DNA from: Clavibacter sp. B3I6
GTDB taxonomy: Bacteria > Actinomycetota > Actinomycetes > Actinomycetales > Microbacteriaceae
Length of the DNA: 64,000 bases
Assembly: GCF_030816895.1 (NCBI RefSeq)
Contig: NZ_JAUSYL010000001.1
Coordinates: 372,001 to 436,000 of the forward strand
Reading direction: 5' to 3'
The position numbers were made by a program, and so were the translations under genes. Below are positions 17,071 to 25,485 of this stretch, piece by piece (positions within the stretch are counted from its first letter, which is position 1; the number at the start of each line of letters is the position of its first letter). The notes under the pieces are model-generated. The model ran no database searches and was not told the DNA's origin. It worked only from the letters and a program-made list of their open reading frames with translations.

Positions 17071-18399
17071 ATGGCGACTGCGCGTTCCCTTCTGTCCACG
17101 ATCCACGGCTCCATCCGCTCCTCCACCGCCCGGTACCGCCGGGTCCTGGCCCTCCCCGGCGCCCTCGGCTTCGTCGTCCCGGCCGCCGTCGCCCGACTCG
17201 GCGTGGCGATGACCGGACTCGGCCTGCTGCTCTCGATCCAGCACGCGTCCGGGTCCTACGCCGTCGCGGGAGCCGCGACCGGCGTCTTCGCCGCTGCGGA
17301 GGCGGTCGTCGGTCCGCAGCTCGCCCGCCTCGTCGACCGATGGGGGCAGGGCGCCACCGTGCCGGCCCTCGTGGCCCTGCACGCGTCGGCGATGATCCTC
17401 GCCCTCACGTCGGCGGGCGCGGTGCCGGTGCTCGTGACGCTCGGCCTCGTCGCCGCCGCGGGCGCGACGGTGCCGCAACCTGGGGCGCTGTCGGCCGCCC
17501 GGTGGGTCCACCTCGTCTCCGAGCCGACGACCCTGCGGACCGCGTTCGCGCTCGAGGCCACCATGAACGACGCCGTGTTCCTCGGCGGCCCGGTCCTCGT
17601 CACCGTCGCCAGCACCTCCGTCACCCCGTGGGCGGGCTCCCTCGTCGCCGGCCTGCTGCTCGTCACCGGGTGCGTCGTCCTCGCCTGCCAGGGCAGCACC
17701 GCGCCCGCGCCGCAGCGACGCCGGCGACCTACGACCCGCGCACGGAGGACGCCGTCGGTCGCCCCGCGCTTCGTCGCGGCGCTCGGGGTGAACCTCGGCC
17801 TCGGCTGCTTCTTCGGCGCCGTCCCGCTCCTCGTCACCGCCCACGCCGCCGAGAGCGGCGTCCCGTCCCTCACCGGCGCCGTCCTCGCCCTCTCCAGCGC
17901 GGCCAGCATCGTCGCCGGGCTCGCCTACGGCGCCCTGCGGACGGACCCGACGCCGCAGGTGATCCAGCTGGTGGCCACGATCGTCCTCGCCGGCGCCGTG
18001 ACGATCGGCGCGCTGTGGCCGTCCCTGCCGGGGGCGACGCTCATGCTCGTGATCGGCGGATGCGCGATCGCCCCGCTGCTCGCGTCGTCGTCGCAGATCG
18101 TCCAGGCGACGATCCCTCCTGCCCGTCTCACGCAGGCGTTCACGTGGATCAACACCGCGTCGGCCGCCGGCATCGCCGCCTCGGCCGCACTGACGGGCAC
18201 CCTCATCGCCACCGCGGGCATCCGCACGGCGACGGGCGCGCTCGTGGGGCTCGTCCTCGTCGCGGTCCTGTCGGCGGGACTCGCGGCACGCAGCGGGCCG
18301 GCGACGCCGCGGGGAGCGCCGTCGCCGGGTGCTCGCGGAGGGCAGGATCGACGGTCATGCGGCCCGGAGTCCGGGCGGGGCGCCGAGCCCCGCGGCTAG
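17071..18399 (+). CDS. MFS transporter
   Basis: This 442-residue permease has about 12 hydrophobic segments in two halves, separated by a basic cytoplasmic loop (QRRRRPTTRARR). The first-half loop LARLVDRWGQ corresponds to the conserved MFS loop between helices 2 and 3. ATG 17071 is preceded by GGAGG at good spacing. The substrate cannot be predicted; the overall look is that of a drug or sugar efflux-type MFS protein. Its stop overlaps by 4 bp (CTAG) with the stop of the convergent ABC exporter gene. Confidence 0.85.
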   Translation: MATARSLLSTIHGSIRSSTARYRRVLALPGALGFVVPAAVARLGVAMTGLGLLLSIQHASGSYAVAGAATGVFAAAEAVVGPQLARLVDRWGQGATVPALVALHASAMILALTSAGAVPVLVTLGLVAAAGATVPQPGALSAARWVHLVSEPTTLRTAFALEATMNDAVFLGGPVLVTVASTSVTPWAGSLVAGLLLVTGCVVLACQGSTAPAPQRRRRPTTRARRTPSVAPRFVAALGVNLGLGCFFGAVPLLVTAHAAESGVPSLTGAVLALSSAASIVAGLAYGALRTDPTPQVIQLVATIVLAGAVTIGALWPSLPGATLMLVIGGCAIAPLLASSSQIVQATIPPARLTQAFTWINTASAAGIAASAALTGTLIATAGIRTATGALVGLVLVAVLSAGLAARSGPATPRGAPSPGARGGQDRRSCGPESGRGAEPRG

Positions 18400-20297
18400 C
18401 TCCCGCTGCGCGCCGCCTCGTCCGCCGCGACGTCCTTCCGCACCGCGAACTGGGTCCGGTGCAGCTCCTCGTACCGTCCCGCGGCGGCCAGCAGCTCCTC
18501 GTGCGTGCCGCGCTCGACGATGGCGCCGTCCTCGACCACGAGGATCAGGTCGGCGCTGCGGATCGTGGAGAGGCGGTGGGCGATCACCAGGGCGGTGCGC
18601 CCCTCGAGCGCCTCGCTGAGGGCCGCCTGCACGGCCGCCTCCGACGTCGAGTCCAGCGCGGCCGTCGCCTCGTCGAGGATCACGACGCGCGGCTGGGCGA
18701 GCAGGAGCCGCGCGATGGTCATCCGCTGGCGCTCGCCGCCGGACAGCCGGTAGCCGCGCTCCCCCACCATGGTGTCCAGCTGGTCCGGCAGGGACCGGAT
18801 GAGCGGCTCGAGCCGGGCGCGGCGGACGGCGTCCCACACCTCGTCCTCGGTCGCCTCGGGCCTCGCGAGGCGCAGGTTGGAGAGGACCGTCTCGTGGAAC
18901 AGGTGGCCGTCCTGCGTCACCATGCCCAGCGTGTGCCGCATCGAGGCGGAGGTGACGTCGCGGACGTCCGTCCCCCCGAGGCGCACGGCGCCGTCGTCGA
19001 CGTCGTACAGGCGCGCGAGGAGCTGCGCGATCGTCGACTTGCCGGCGCCGGACGTGCCGACGAGGGCGACGGTCTGCCCCGGCTCGATCCGGAAGGACAC
19101 GCCGTGCAGCACCTCCTCGCCGCCGCGGGTGTCGAGCGTGGAGACCTCCTCGAGGGAGGCGAGGGACACCTTGTCGGCGGACGGGTAGGCGAAGCGGACG
19201 TCGTCGAACTCGACGGACACGGGGCCCGCGGGGACGGCGACCGCGTCGGGCGCCTCCTGGATGAGCGGTTCGAGGTCCAGCACCTCGAAGACGCGCTCGA
19301 AGCTGACCACCGCGCTCATGATCTCCACCCGGGCGTTCGCGAGGCTGGTCAGCGGGGCGTAGAGGCGCGTGAGGAGGAGCGCGAGGGTGACCACCTCGCC
19401 GGTGTCCAGCTGGCCGGCGAGCGCGAGGAAGCCGCCGAGCCCGTAGACGAGGGCGAGCGCGAGGGCGGAGACGAGCATCAGAGCGGTGAAGAAGACGAAC
19501 TGCAGCATCGTGCTCCGCACGCCGATGTCGCGGACGCGGGCGGCCCGGACGCGGAACTCCTCGGACTCCTCGTCGGGGCGGCCGAACAGCTTGACGAGGG
19601 TGGCGCCCGGCGCCGAGAAGCGCTCCGTCATCTGCGTGCTCATGGCGGAGTTGTGGTCGGCGGCCTCGCGGCGGAGGGCCGCGAGGCGGCTGCCCATGCG
19701 GCGGGCGGGCACCAGGAAGACGGGGAGCATGACCACCGCGAGGACCGTCACGAGCCAGGAGGTGCTGAGCATGACGATGAGGGTGAGGATCAGCGCCACG
19801 AGGTTCGTGACCACGCCGGAGAGCGTGCCGCTGAAGGCCTGCTGCGCGCCGATCACGTCGTTGTTGAGGCGGCTCACGAGCGCGCCCGTCCGGGTGCGGG
19901 TGAAGAACGCGATCGGCATCCGCTGCACGTGGTCGAAGACGGCGGTGCGGAGGTCGAGGATCACGTCCTCGCCGATCCGCGCCGAGTACCAGCGCGTCAC
20001 GAGCGACACCCCGGCGTCGGCCACGGCCACGAGGGCGATGACGACGGCGAGCCAGACGATCGTGCCGACCGCGCCCCGGGCGACGATGACGTCCACCACC
20101 TGGCCGGCGAGCACCGGCGTGGCGACCGCGAGGAACGCGCCGACGACCGAGAGCGCGATGAAGACCGCGAGCTTCGACCGGTACGGCACGGCGAACGCCA
20201 GGATCCGCCGGACGGACGCACGGGAGATGCCGTGCGCTCCGTCCCGGGCGCTCGAGATCTTGTAGAGCGAGCTCCAGGCCGCGCCTTCCATGCTCAT
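18396..20297 (-). CDS. ABC exporter, fused transmembrane and ATPase domains
   Basis: This 633-residue half-transporter has a six-helix transmembrane domain (about residues 35-330), with coupling sequences such as IAFFTRTRTGALVSRLNND. The nucleotide-binding domain follows: Walker A GTSGAGKS, signature LSGGERQRM, Walker B VVILDEAT, and H-loop IAHRLST. It works as a dimer, probably exporting lipid, peptide or drug. Start ATG 20297 is preceded by AAGGAG with 5-bp spacing. Only one half-transporter is present, so it may be a homodimer. The substrate is unknown. Its tail overlaps the convergent MFS gene by 4 bp. Confidence 0.92.
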   Translation of the reverse strand: MSMEGAAWSSLYKISSARDGAHGISRASVRRILAFAVPYRSKLAVFIALSVVGAFLAVATPVLAGQVVDVIVARGAVGTIVWLAVVIALVAVADAGVSLVTRWYSARIGEDVILDLRTAVFDHVQRMPIAFFTRTRTGALVSRLNNDVIGAQQAFSGTLSGVVTNLVALILTLIVMLSTSWLVTVLAVVMLPVFLVPARRMGSRLAALRREAADHNSAMSTQMTERFSAPGATLVKLFGRPDEESEEFRVRAARVRDIGVRSTMLQFVFFTALMLVSALALALVYGLGGFLALAGQLDTGEVVTLALLLTRLYAPLTSLANARVEIMSAVVSFERVFEVLDLEPLIQEAPDAVAVPAGPVSVEFDDVRFAYPSADKVSLASLEEVSTLDTRGGEEVLHGVSFRIEPGQTVALVGTSGAGKSTIAQLLARLYDVDDGAVRLGGTDVRDVTSASMRHTLGMVTQDGHLFHETVLSNLRLARPEATEDEVWDAVRRARLEPLIRSLPDQLDTMVGERGYRLSGGERQRMTIARLLLAQPRVVILDEATAALDSTSEAAVQAALSEALEGRTALVIAHRLSTIRSADLILVVEDGAIVERGTHEELLAAAGRYEELHRTQFAVRKDVAADEAARSGS

Positions 20298-20602
20298 GGC
20301 GTCTCCTTCGGTGGGCAGCGCGCCCGGATCGAGTGGCGGATCCCCGAGCCCGGGGTCCGTTCCAGCGGCGGCGATCCGGGAGGGCGTCCCGGAGGACGGC
20401 CCGGTCGGCGACGCCCTCGGCGTCGTGGCCGTGCTCGCGGACGCGGCGGGTGGGCCGGGCGACCCGCTCGCGCTCGCTCCCCTCATCATGCGCCACGGAC
20501 GGCAGGGTCGGCGTCCGCGCAGGCGAGCCGTCACCCGGCGCCGGCGGGGTCACGCCCGTCGGAGCCCGCTGTCCGACACGGCTGAGGACGACGGGCGGCG
20601 GA
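20298..20602. other. 305-bp intergenic region, no gene seen
   Basis: This region lies between the start of the ABC exporter gene and the stop of the SDR gene, both on the minus strand. It should hold the exporter promoter. I see no convincing coding frame, hairpin or repeat. Confidence 0.35.
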
Positions 20603-21541
20603 TCACGCCGGGACGCGCACCCCCGTCAGCTCCTCGGAGAGCGACCACATGCGGCGGGCGTCGTCGGCGTCGGCGACGCGCGGGTAGGGCCGCTGCTCCG
20701 CGGGCGCGCCGCCCAGGTGACCGGGTCCGCTCGGGCCGACGAGCCGGCCGCCGCCTCCGGTCGAGGTCGCCGCCATCAGCGCGGGCAGGGAGGCGCTGTC
20801 GGCGGTCCCCACGAGGATCCCGAGCCGCGACAGGAGCCGGATCGTCCGCACGTCGAGCCCGTCGCGGGAGCGGCCGGTCGACGTGCGCGCGGCGAGGAGG
20901 CTCGTCGGGGCGACGCCCGGGTGGGACAGGTCGCTCGTGATCCCCCATCCGCCCGCCGCGCTCCGCCGCTGCAGCTCGAGGCCGACGAGGCCGGACGCGA
21001 TCTTCGACGAGCTGTACGCCCGCATCGCGTGGTACCGGCGCTCCCACTGGAGGTCGTCCCATTCCACCGCCCCCTGGGCGGTGGCGATGCTGAGCTGCGA
21101 CACGACGCGCGCGGATCCCGCGCGCAGCAGCGGCAGCAGCCGGCCCACGAGCGCGAAATGGCCGAGGTGGTTCGTGCCCAGCTGCAGCTCGAAGCCGTCG
21201 GCCGTGGTGCGGCGCTCGGGCGGCGTCATCACGCCGGCGTTCGCGACGAGCAGGTGGAGGGGCGCGCCCTCGTCCGCGAGGCGGGCGGCGAGCGCCGCGA
21301 CGGAGTCGAGCGCCGCGAGGTCGAGGTCGTGCAGCGCCACGCGGGCCGCGGGGTGGCGCTCCCGGATGCGCGCCACGGCGGCCTCGCCCTTCCGCCGGTC
21401 GCGCACCGGCAGCAGGACCTCGGCCCCGGCGCCGGCGAGCCGCGTCGCGAGGGCGAGGCCGATGCCGTCGCTGCCCCCGGTGACGAGGGCGCGGCGACCG
21501 GCGAGGTCGGGGACGGGGATGTCGATCGGGCGACGGGGCAT
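20603..21541 (-). CDS. short-chain dehydrogenase/reductase
   Basis: This 312-residue SDR has the cofactor motif TGGSDGIG, the NAG motif (VANAGVM), the serine region VVSQLSIA and the catalytic YSSSK. It resembles the WW-domain-oxidoreductase/retinol-dehydrogenase-like SDRs common in actinobacteria (HLGHFALVGRLLPLL). It should act as an NADP-dependent carbonyl reductase with unknown substrate. ATG 21541 follows AGGAGG with 7-bp spacing. The divergent neighbour encodes an MmyB-type helix-turn-helix regulator, a frequent pairing that suggests local control of this SDR. Confidence 0.88.
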   Translation of the reverse strand: MPRRPIDIPVPDLAGRRALVTGGSDGIGLALATRLAGAGAEVLLPVRDRRKGEAAVARIRERHPAARVALHDLDLAALDSVAALAARLADEGAPLHLLVANAGVMTPPERRTTADGFELQLGTNHLGHFALVGRLLPLLRAGSARVVSQLSIATAQGAVEWDDLQWERRYHAMRAYSSSKIASGLVGLELQRRSAAGGWGITSDLSHPGVAPTSLLAARTSTGRSRDGLDVRTIRLLSRLGILVGTADSASLPALMAATSTGGGGRLVGPSGPGHLGGAPAEQRPYPRVADADDARRMWSLSEELTGVRVPA

Positions 21542-21701
21542 GGCGGATCCTCCTGGCGGGCCGACGCGGCGGATCCGCGGCGGCTGCGACGAGACTGCCC
21601 GGCCCGCCGATCCGGATCCACGGCGCGTCGAGACGTGGATCGGCAGGTCCTGGCTGGGACGGCCGCTGCCCGGGAGGATGGAAGCGACACCAGGAGGACG
21701 C

Positions 21702-22547
21702 ATGCGCCAGATGGACCCCGCGGGCCTCGCCCAGTTCCTCCGCGGCCGCCGCGAGGCGCTGCAGCCCGAGGATGTCGGCCTGCCGCGCACCGCGCGTCGC
21801 CGCACGAGCGGGCTCCGCCGCGAGGAGGTCGCGGCGCTCTCCAGCATGTCGGCCGACTACTACGCCCGCATCGAGCGCGGCAGCAGCCCGCAGCCGTCCG
21901 AGCAGATGCTCGCGGCGATCGCGCACGGACTGCACCTCACGGTCGACGAACGCGACCACCTGCTCCGTCTCGCGGGGCACCGGCCCCCGGAGCGCGGCGG
22001 CACGAGCGACCACGTGGCCCCCGGGCTGCTGCGGATCCTCGACCGGCTCGAGGACACGCCCGCCGAGGTGGTCACCGAGCTCGGCGAGACGCTGAGGCAG
22101 ACGCCGCTCGGCGTCGCGCTCACGGGCGACACCGCCACCCTCACGGGGCCCGAGCGGAGCATCGGCTACCGCTGGTTCGCCGATCCGGCCACCCGTCGCC
22201 TCTACGCGGAGGAGGACCACGACCTGCTCGGCCGCCTGTGGGTCTCGGGCCTCCGCGAGGTCGCGACGCGGCGCGGCCCGGGTTCCCGGGCCGCGCGCTA
22301 CGTGGAGCTCCTGATGCCGCGGAGCGCGGAGTTCCGCGCGCTGTGGGCGGCGCACGAGGTCGGGGTCCGGCCGAACGCCGTCAAGCGGTTCGTGCACCCC
22401 GAGCTCGGGCGGCTGGAGCTGTCGTGCCAGACGCTCGTGGATCCGGAGCAGTGGCACCACCTGCTCGTCTACACGGCCGCCCCCGGCTCCGAGAGCCACG
22501 AGAAGCTGCGGCTGCTCTCGGTGATCGGCAGCCAGGCGATGGGCTGA
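21702..22547 (+). CDS. XRE-type regulator with MmyB-like ligand-binding domain
   Basis: This 281-residue protein has an N-terminal helix-turn-helix of the type LRREEVAALSSMSADYYARIERG (residues about 30-55). The C-terminal domain contains GYRWFADPATRRLY and RFVHPELGRLELSCQTL, matching MmyB-like regulators with a fatty-acid-binding PAS-like fold. It probably represses the divergent SDR gene 160 bp away and responds to a hydrophobic ligand. ATG 21702 has CAGGAGG upstream. The DNA site was not identified. Confidence 0.87.
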   Translation: MRQMDPAGLAQFLRGRREALQPEDVGLPRTARRRTSGLRREEVAALSSMSADYYARIERGSSPQPSEQMLAAIAHGLHLTVDERDHLLRLAGHRPPERGGTSDHVAPGLLRILDRLEDTPAEVVTELGETLRQTPLGVALTGDTATLTGPERSIGYRWFADPATRRLYAEEDHDLLGRLWVSGLREVATRRGPGSRAARYVELLMPRSAEFRALWAAHEVGVRPNAVKRFVHPELGRLELSCQTLVDPEQWHHLLVYTAAPGSESHEKLRLLSVIGSQAMG

Positions 22548-22556
22548 CGGTCCGGG

Positions 22557-24254
22557 TCAGTCCGCGTCCACCACCACGGCCGTGATGACCGGCTGGCGGC
22601 GGTGCTGGCGCTGCAGCCAGCGGGAGAGGCCCTCGCTCATGGCGCGTTCGGCGGCCGGGCCGTCGAGGCGGCGGCGGCCCGCGGCGGCGGAGAGGGCCTT
22701 GGCGACCGCGGCCTCCGCCTCCTTCTTCCAGCCGTCGTGCGCGACGAAGCCGCGGGTGAGGAACTCGGCCGGGTCGAGGAGCCTCTGGCTCGGCTCGTCG
22801 AAGATCCCGAGCACGGTGATGTGCCCCTCGCTCGCCAGCGCGCGACGGTCCTCGAGGGCCTTCTCGGTGGCGACGCCGATGGTGGCGCCGTCGACGAAGA
22901 CGTAGGGCGCCGGGATCCGGCCGGAGACCGTCGCCTTGCCCTTCACCAGGTCGACGCTCACGCCGTCCTCGATGATGAGCACGTTGCTCTCGGGGAGACC
23001 CGTCCGCACCGCGAGGGCGGCGTTCGCGACGAGGTGGCGCCACTCGCCGTGCACGGGCAGGACGTTGCGGGGCTTCACGAGGTTGTAGCAGTACACGAGC
23101 TCGCCGGCGCTGGCGTGGCCGGACACGTGCACCTTGGCGTTGCCCTTGTGCACGACGTCGGCGCCCCAGCGGATGAGGCCGTTGATCACGCCGTAGATGG
23201 CGTTCTCGTTGCCGGGGATGAGCGAGCTCGCGAGCAGGATCGTGTCGCCCTCGCCCACCTGGATGATGTGCTCGCGGCGCGCCATGCGGGACAGCGCCGC
23301 CATCGGCTCGCCCTGCGAGCCCGTGCAGACGAGCACGACCTTCGCGTCGGGCATCCGCTCGAGCTGCTTGAGCTCGACGATGAGGCCCTTCGGCACCTTC
23401 AGGTAGCCGAGGTCGGCCGCGATCTTCATGTTCCGCACCATGGAGCGGCCGACGAACGCGACCTTCCGGCCGTGCTTCTCGGCGGCGTCGAGCACCTGCT
23501 GGATCCGGTGCACGTGGCTGGCGAAGCTGGAGACGACGATGCGCTTGGGGGCGCTGCGGAACACCTGCTCGATGGCGGGCGCGATGTCCTGCTCGGCGGT
23601 GGTGAAGCCGGGCACCTCCGCGTTGGTGGAGTCGGTGAGGAACAGGTCCACGCCCTCCTCGCCGAGGCGGGCGAACGCGCCGAGGTCGGTGAGGCGGCGG
23701 TCGAGCGGGAACTGGTCCATCTTGAAGTCGCCCGTGTGGAGGACCATGCCGGCCGTGGTGCGGATCGCGACGGCGAGCCCGTCCGGGATGGAGTGGTTCA
23801 CGGCGACGAACTCGAGGCCGAAGGCGCCGGCGTCGATGCGGTCGCCCTCGCGGACCTGCCGCGTGACGGGCTTGATCTTGTGCTCCTCGAGCTTCGCGGT
23901 GATGAACGCGAGCGTGAGGCGCGAGCCGATGATGGGGATGTCAGGCCGCTCCTTGAGGAGGTACGGGACGCCGCCGATGTGGTCCTCGTGCCCGTGCGTG
24001 AGGACGATGCCGGCGATCTTGTCGAGGCGGCCGCGGAGCATGCTGAAGTCGGGGAGGATCACGTCGATCCCGGGCTGGGTCTCCTCGGGGAAGAGCACGC
24101 CGCAGTCGACGATGAGCAGCTCGCCGTCCTGCTCGAAGACCGTCATGTTGCGGCCGACGTCGCCGAGCCCGCCGAGCGGGGTGATGCGCATGCCGCCGCG
24201 GGGCAGGCGCCCGGGCTTCGCGAGGTCGAGGGTGTGGGCGGTGGTGGGAGGCAT
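22557..24254 (-). CDS. rnj: ribonuclease J
   Basis: This 565-residue metallo-beta-lactamase/beta-CASP nuclease carries the zinc-binding motif HGHEDHIGG and the beta-CASP features GDFKMDQFP, SFASHVHR and SGHASAGEL. It acts as a 5'-3' exonuclease and endonuclease in mRNA decay and rRNA maturation in the cytoplasm. ATG 24254 is preceded by GAAAGG. In many actinobacteria rnj follows dapA and precedes ftsK. Here neither is adjacent: upstream is a divergent CPBP protease gene and downstream a convergent regulator gene. Confidence 0.95.
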   Translation of the reverse strand: MPPTTAHTLDLAKPGRLPRGGMRITPLGGLGDVGRNMTVFEQDGELLIVDCGVLFPEETQPGIDVILPDFSMLRGRLDKIAGIVLTHGHEDHIGGVPYLLKERPDIPIIGSRLTLAFITAKLEEHKIKPVTRQVREGDRIDAGAFGLEFVAVNHSIPDGLAVAIRTTAGMVLHTGDFKMDQFPLDRRLTDLGAFARLGEEGVDLFLTDSTNAEVPGFTTAEQDIAPAIEQVFRSAPKRIVVSSFASHVHRIQQVLDAAEKHGRKVAFVGRSMVRNMKIAADLGYLKVPKGLIVELKQLERMPDAKVVLVCTGSQGEPMAALSRMARREHIIQVGEGDTILLASSLIPGNENAIYGVINGLIRWGADVVHKGNAKVHVSGHASAGELVYCYNLVKPRNVLPVHGEWRHLVANAALAVRTGLPESNVLIIEDGVSVDLVKGKATVSGRIPAPYVFVDGATIGVATEKALEDRRALASEGHITVLGIFDEPSQRLLDPAEFLTRGFVAHDGWKKEAEAAVAKALSAAAGRRRLDGPAAERAMSEGLSRWLQRQHRRQPVITAVVVDAD

Positions 24255-24640
24255 GGTGCCTTTCTGGTCCGATGGTGCGGGTCGTGCCGTGCGACGGCTG
24301 CCCGGTCCGGGCGGGTCGCGCTTCGAGGCGGTGCCTCGGGTGGTCGTGGGCCCGTCGGCGGCGACGGGTGCGGTCGGACGGGGCCGCGGAGGGCGGTCCC
24401 GAGCGCCGCGGGAGAGCGGAGCCGGTGCCGATCCGAGCACGAGGGGCGCGGATCCGACGAGGGCGTCGGGGACCAGTCTCCCAGGCCCGGGAGGGGTTCC
24501 GCCCCACACGGGGCCGGGCGCCCCCTCGGGCCGGCATCGGCGCGGGTCGCGGAGCCCGCGGACCGACCGCTCCCCGACCCGTCGGTCCCCGGACACCCGG
24601 GGTCCACGGACGGTCGAACCCCGACCGCTACGGTGCCCCT
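24255..24640. other. 386-bp divergent promoter region of rnj and CPBP gene
   Basis: No gene is supported. It contains a likely leaderless -10 hexamer (TACGGT, 24629-24634) six nt before the CPBP GTG. The rnj promoter must lie to the left. Sequence is unusually rich in short CG dyads without one dominant hairpin. Confidence 0.45.
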
Positions 24641-25396
24641 GTGGATGCGGATCGGTGGCGGGCGGTGGGATTCGGCGCGTCCGTGCACGTGCTCCGGTTC
24701 GGGGTGATCCTGGCGGCCCTGGCGCTCGCGCCGCTGCTGGGGATCACGGGCTGGTACGCGGGCCTCGCCGCCAACGTGGCCTGCGTCCTCCTCGCGGTGC
24801 TGCTCGTGACCGTGCGCGGCCAGTGGCGCGCGTCCGGCCTGCTCCGGCTCCGCGCGAGCAGGTCGGCCCTCCTGTTCCTCGTGCCGTTCGCGGTCGAGGT
24901 GCTGCTCTGGCTCGTGCCGGGCGGTCTCGTCGAGCGGCCGCCGGGCTTCGGGCTCTGGGCGCTCACCCTGCTCCTGGTGGGGCTCAACGAGGAGCTCACC
25001 AGCCGCGTGGTCGTGCTGGAGCGGATGCGGCGCTCCTTCGGCGCCGCCGGAGCCGTCGGGCTCACCGGCGCCCTCTTCGGCCTGCAGCACCTCTCCGCCT
25101 TCGCCACCACCGCGCGCACGGTCGACGACGTCCTCCTGAACGTGGTCGTCTCCACGTGCTTCGGCATCGGCCTGGCGGCGTTCCAGCACCGCTTCCGGTG
25201 GGTGCTCCCCCTGGTCCTCCTGCACGGCGCCGCCGACTTCACGACGATCCACTCCGCGGACCCGCTGCCCGACGCGGTCGTCGCCATCACCTGCGTCGCC
25301 TTCCTCGCGACCGCCGCGCTCATCCTCCGCGGCCGCTCGCCGCGGACGGTCCCCGCGGCAGCGCCCCCGCCGCCGGGCGACGCGCGGACGCCCTGA
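24641..25396 (+). CDS. CPBP-family intramembrane metalloprotease (CAAX-protease-like)
   Basis: This 251-residue membrane protein has about seven hydrophobic segments. The CPBP motifs are present: NEELTSR (the EExxxR-type glutamates), FGLQHL (the FxxxH motif) and a late LLHGAADF. Family members cleave membrane substrates or act in maturation and immunity of secreted peptides. The GTG start has no Shine-Dalgarno but has TACGGT six nt upstream, indicating leaderless translation. It is divergent from rnj and is followed by a terminator shared with the convergent xylanase gene. Confidence 0.82.
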   Translation: MDADRWRAVGFGASVHVLRFGVILAALALAPLLGITGWYAGLAANVACVLLAVLLVTVRGQWRASGLLRLRASRSALLFLVPFAVEVLLWLVPGGLVERPPGFGLWALTLLLVGLNEELTSRVVVLERMRRSFGAAGAVGLTGALFGLQHLSAFATTARTVDDVLLNVVVSTCFGIGLAAFQHRFRWVLPLVLLHGAADFTTIHSADPLPDAVVAITCVAFLATAALILRGRSPRTVPAAAPPPPGDARTP

Positions 25397-25431
25397 GGCT
25401 GCCGCCCCGCCGCGCGCCTTCCGGGCACGCC

Positions 25432-25464
25432 GCGGCCCCCGCCTCGCGAGGAGACGGGGGCCGC
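25432..25464. terminator. bidirectional terminator between CPBP and xylanase genes
   Basis: A perfect 10-bp stem (GCGGCCCCCG at 25432-25441 with CGGGGGCCGC at 25455-25464) lies between two convergent stops, 22 bp from the xylanase stop. There is no T-run. Confidence 0.75.
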
Positions 25465-25485
25465 GTCGTGCCGTGCGTCAGCGCA

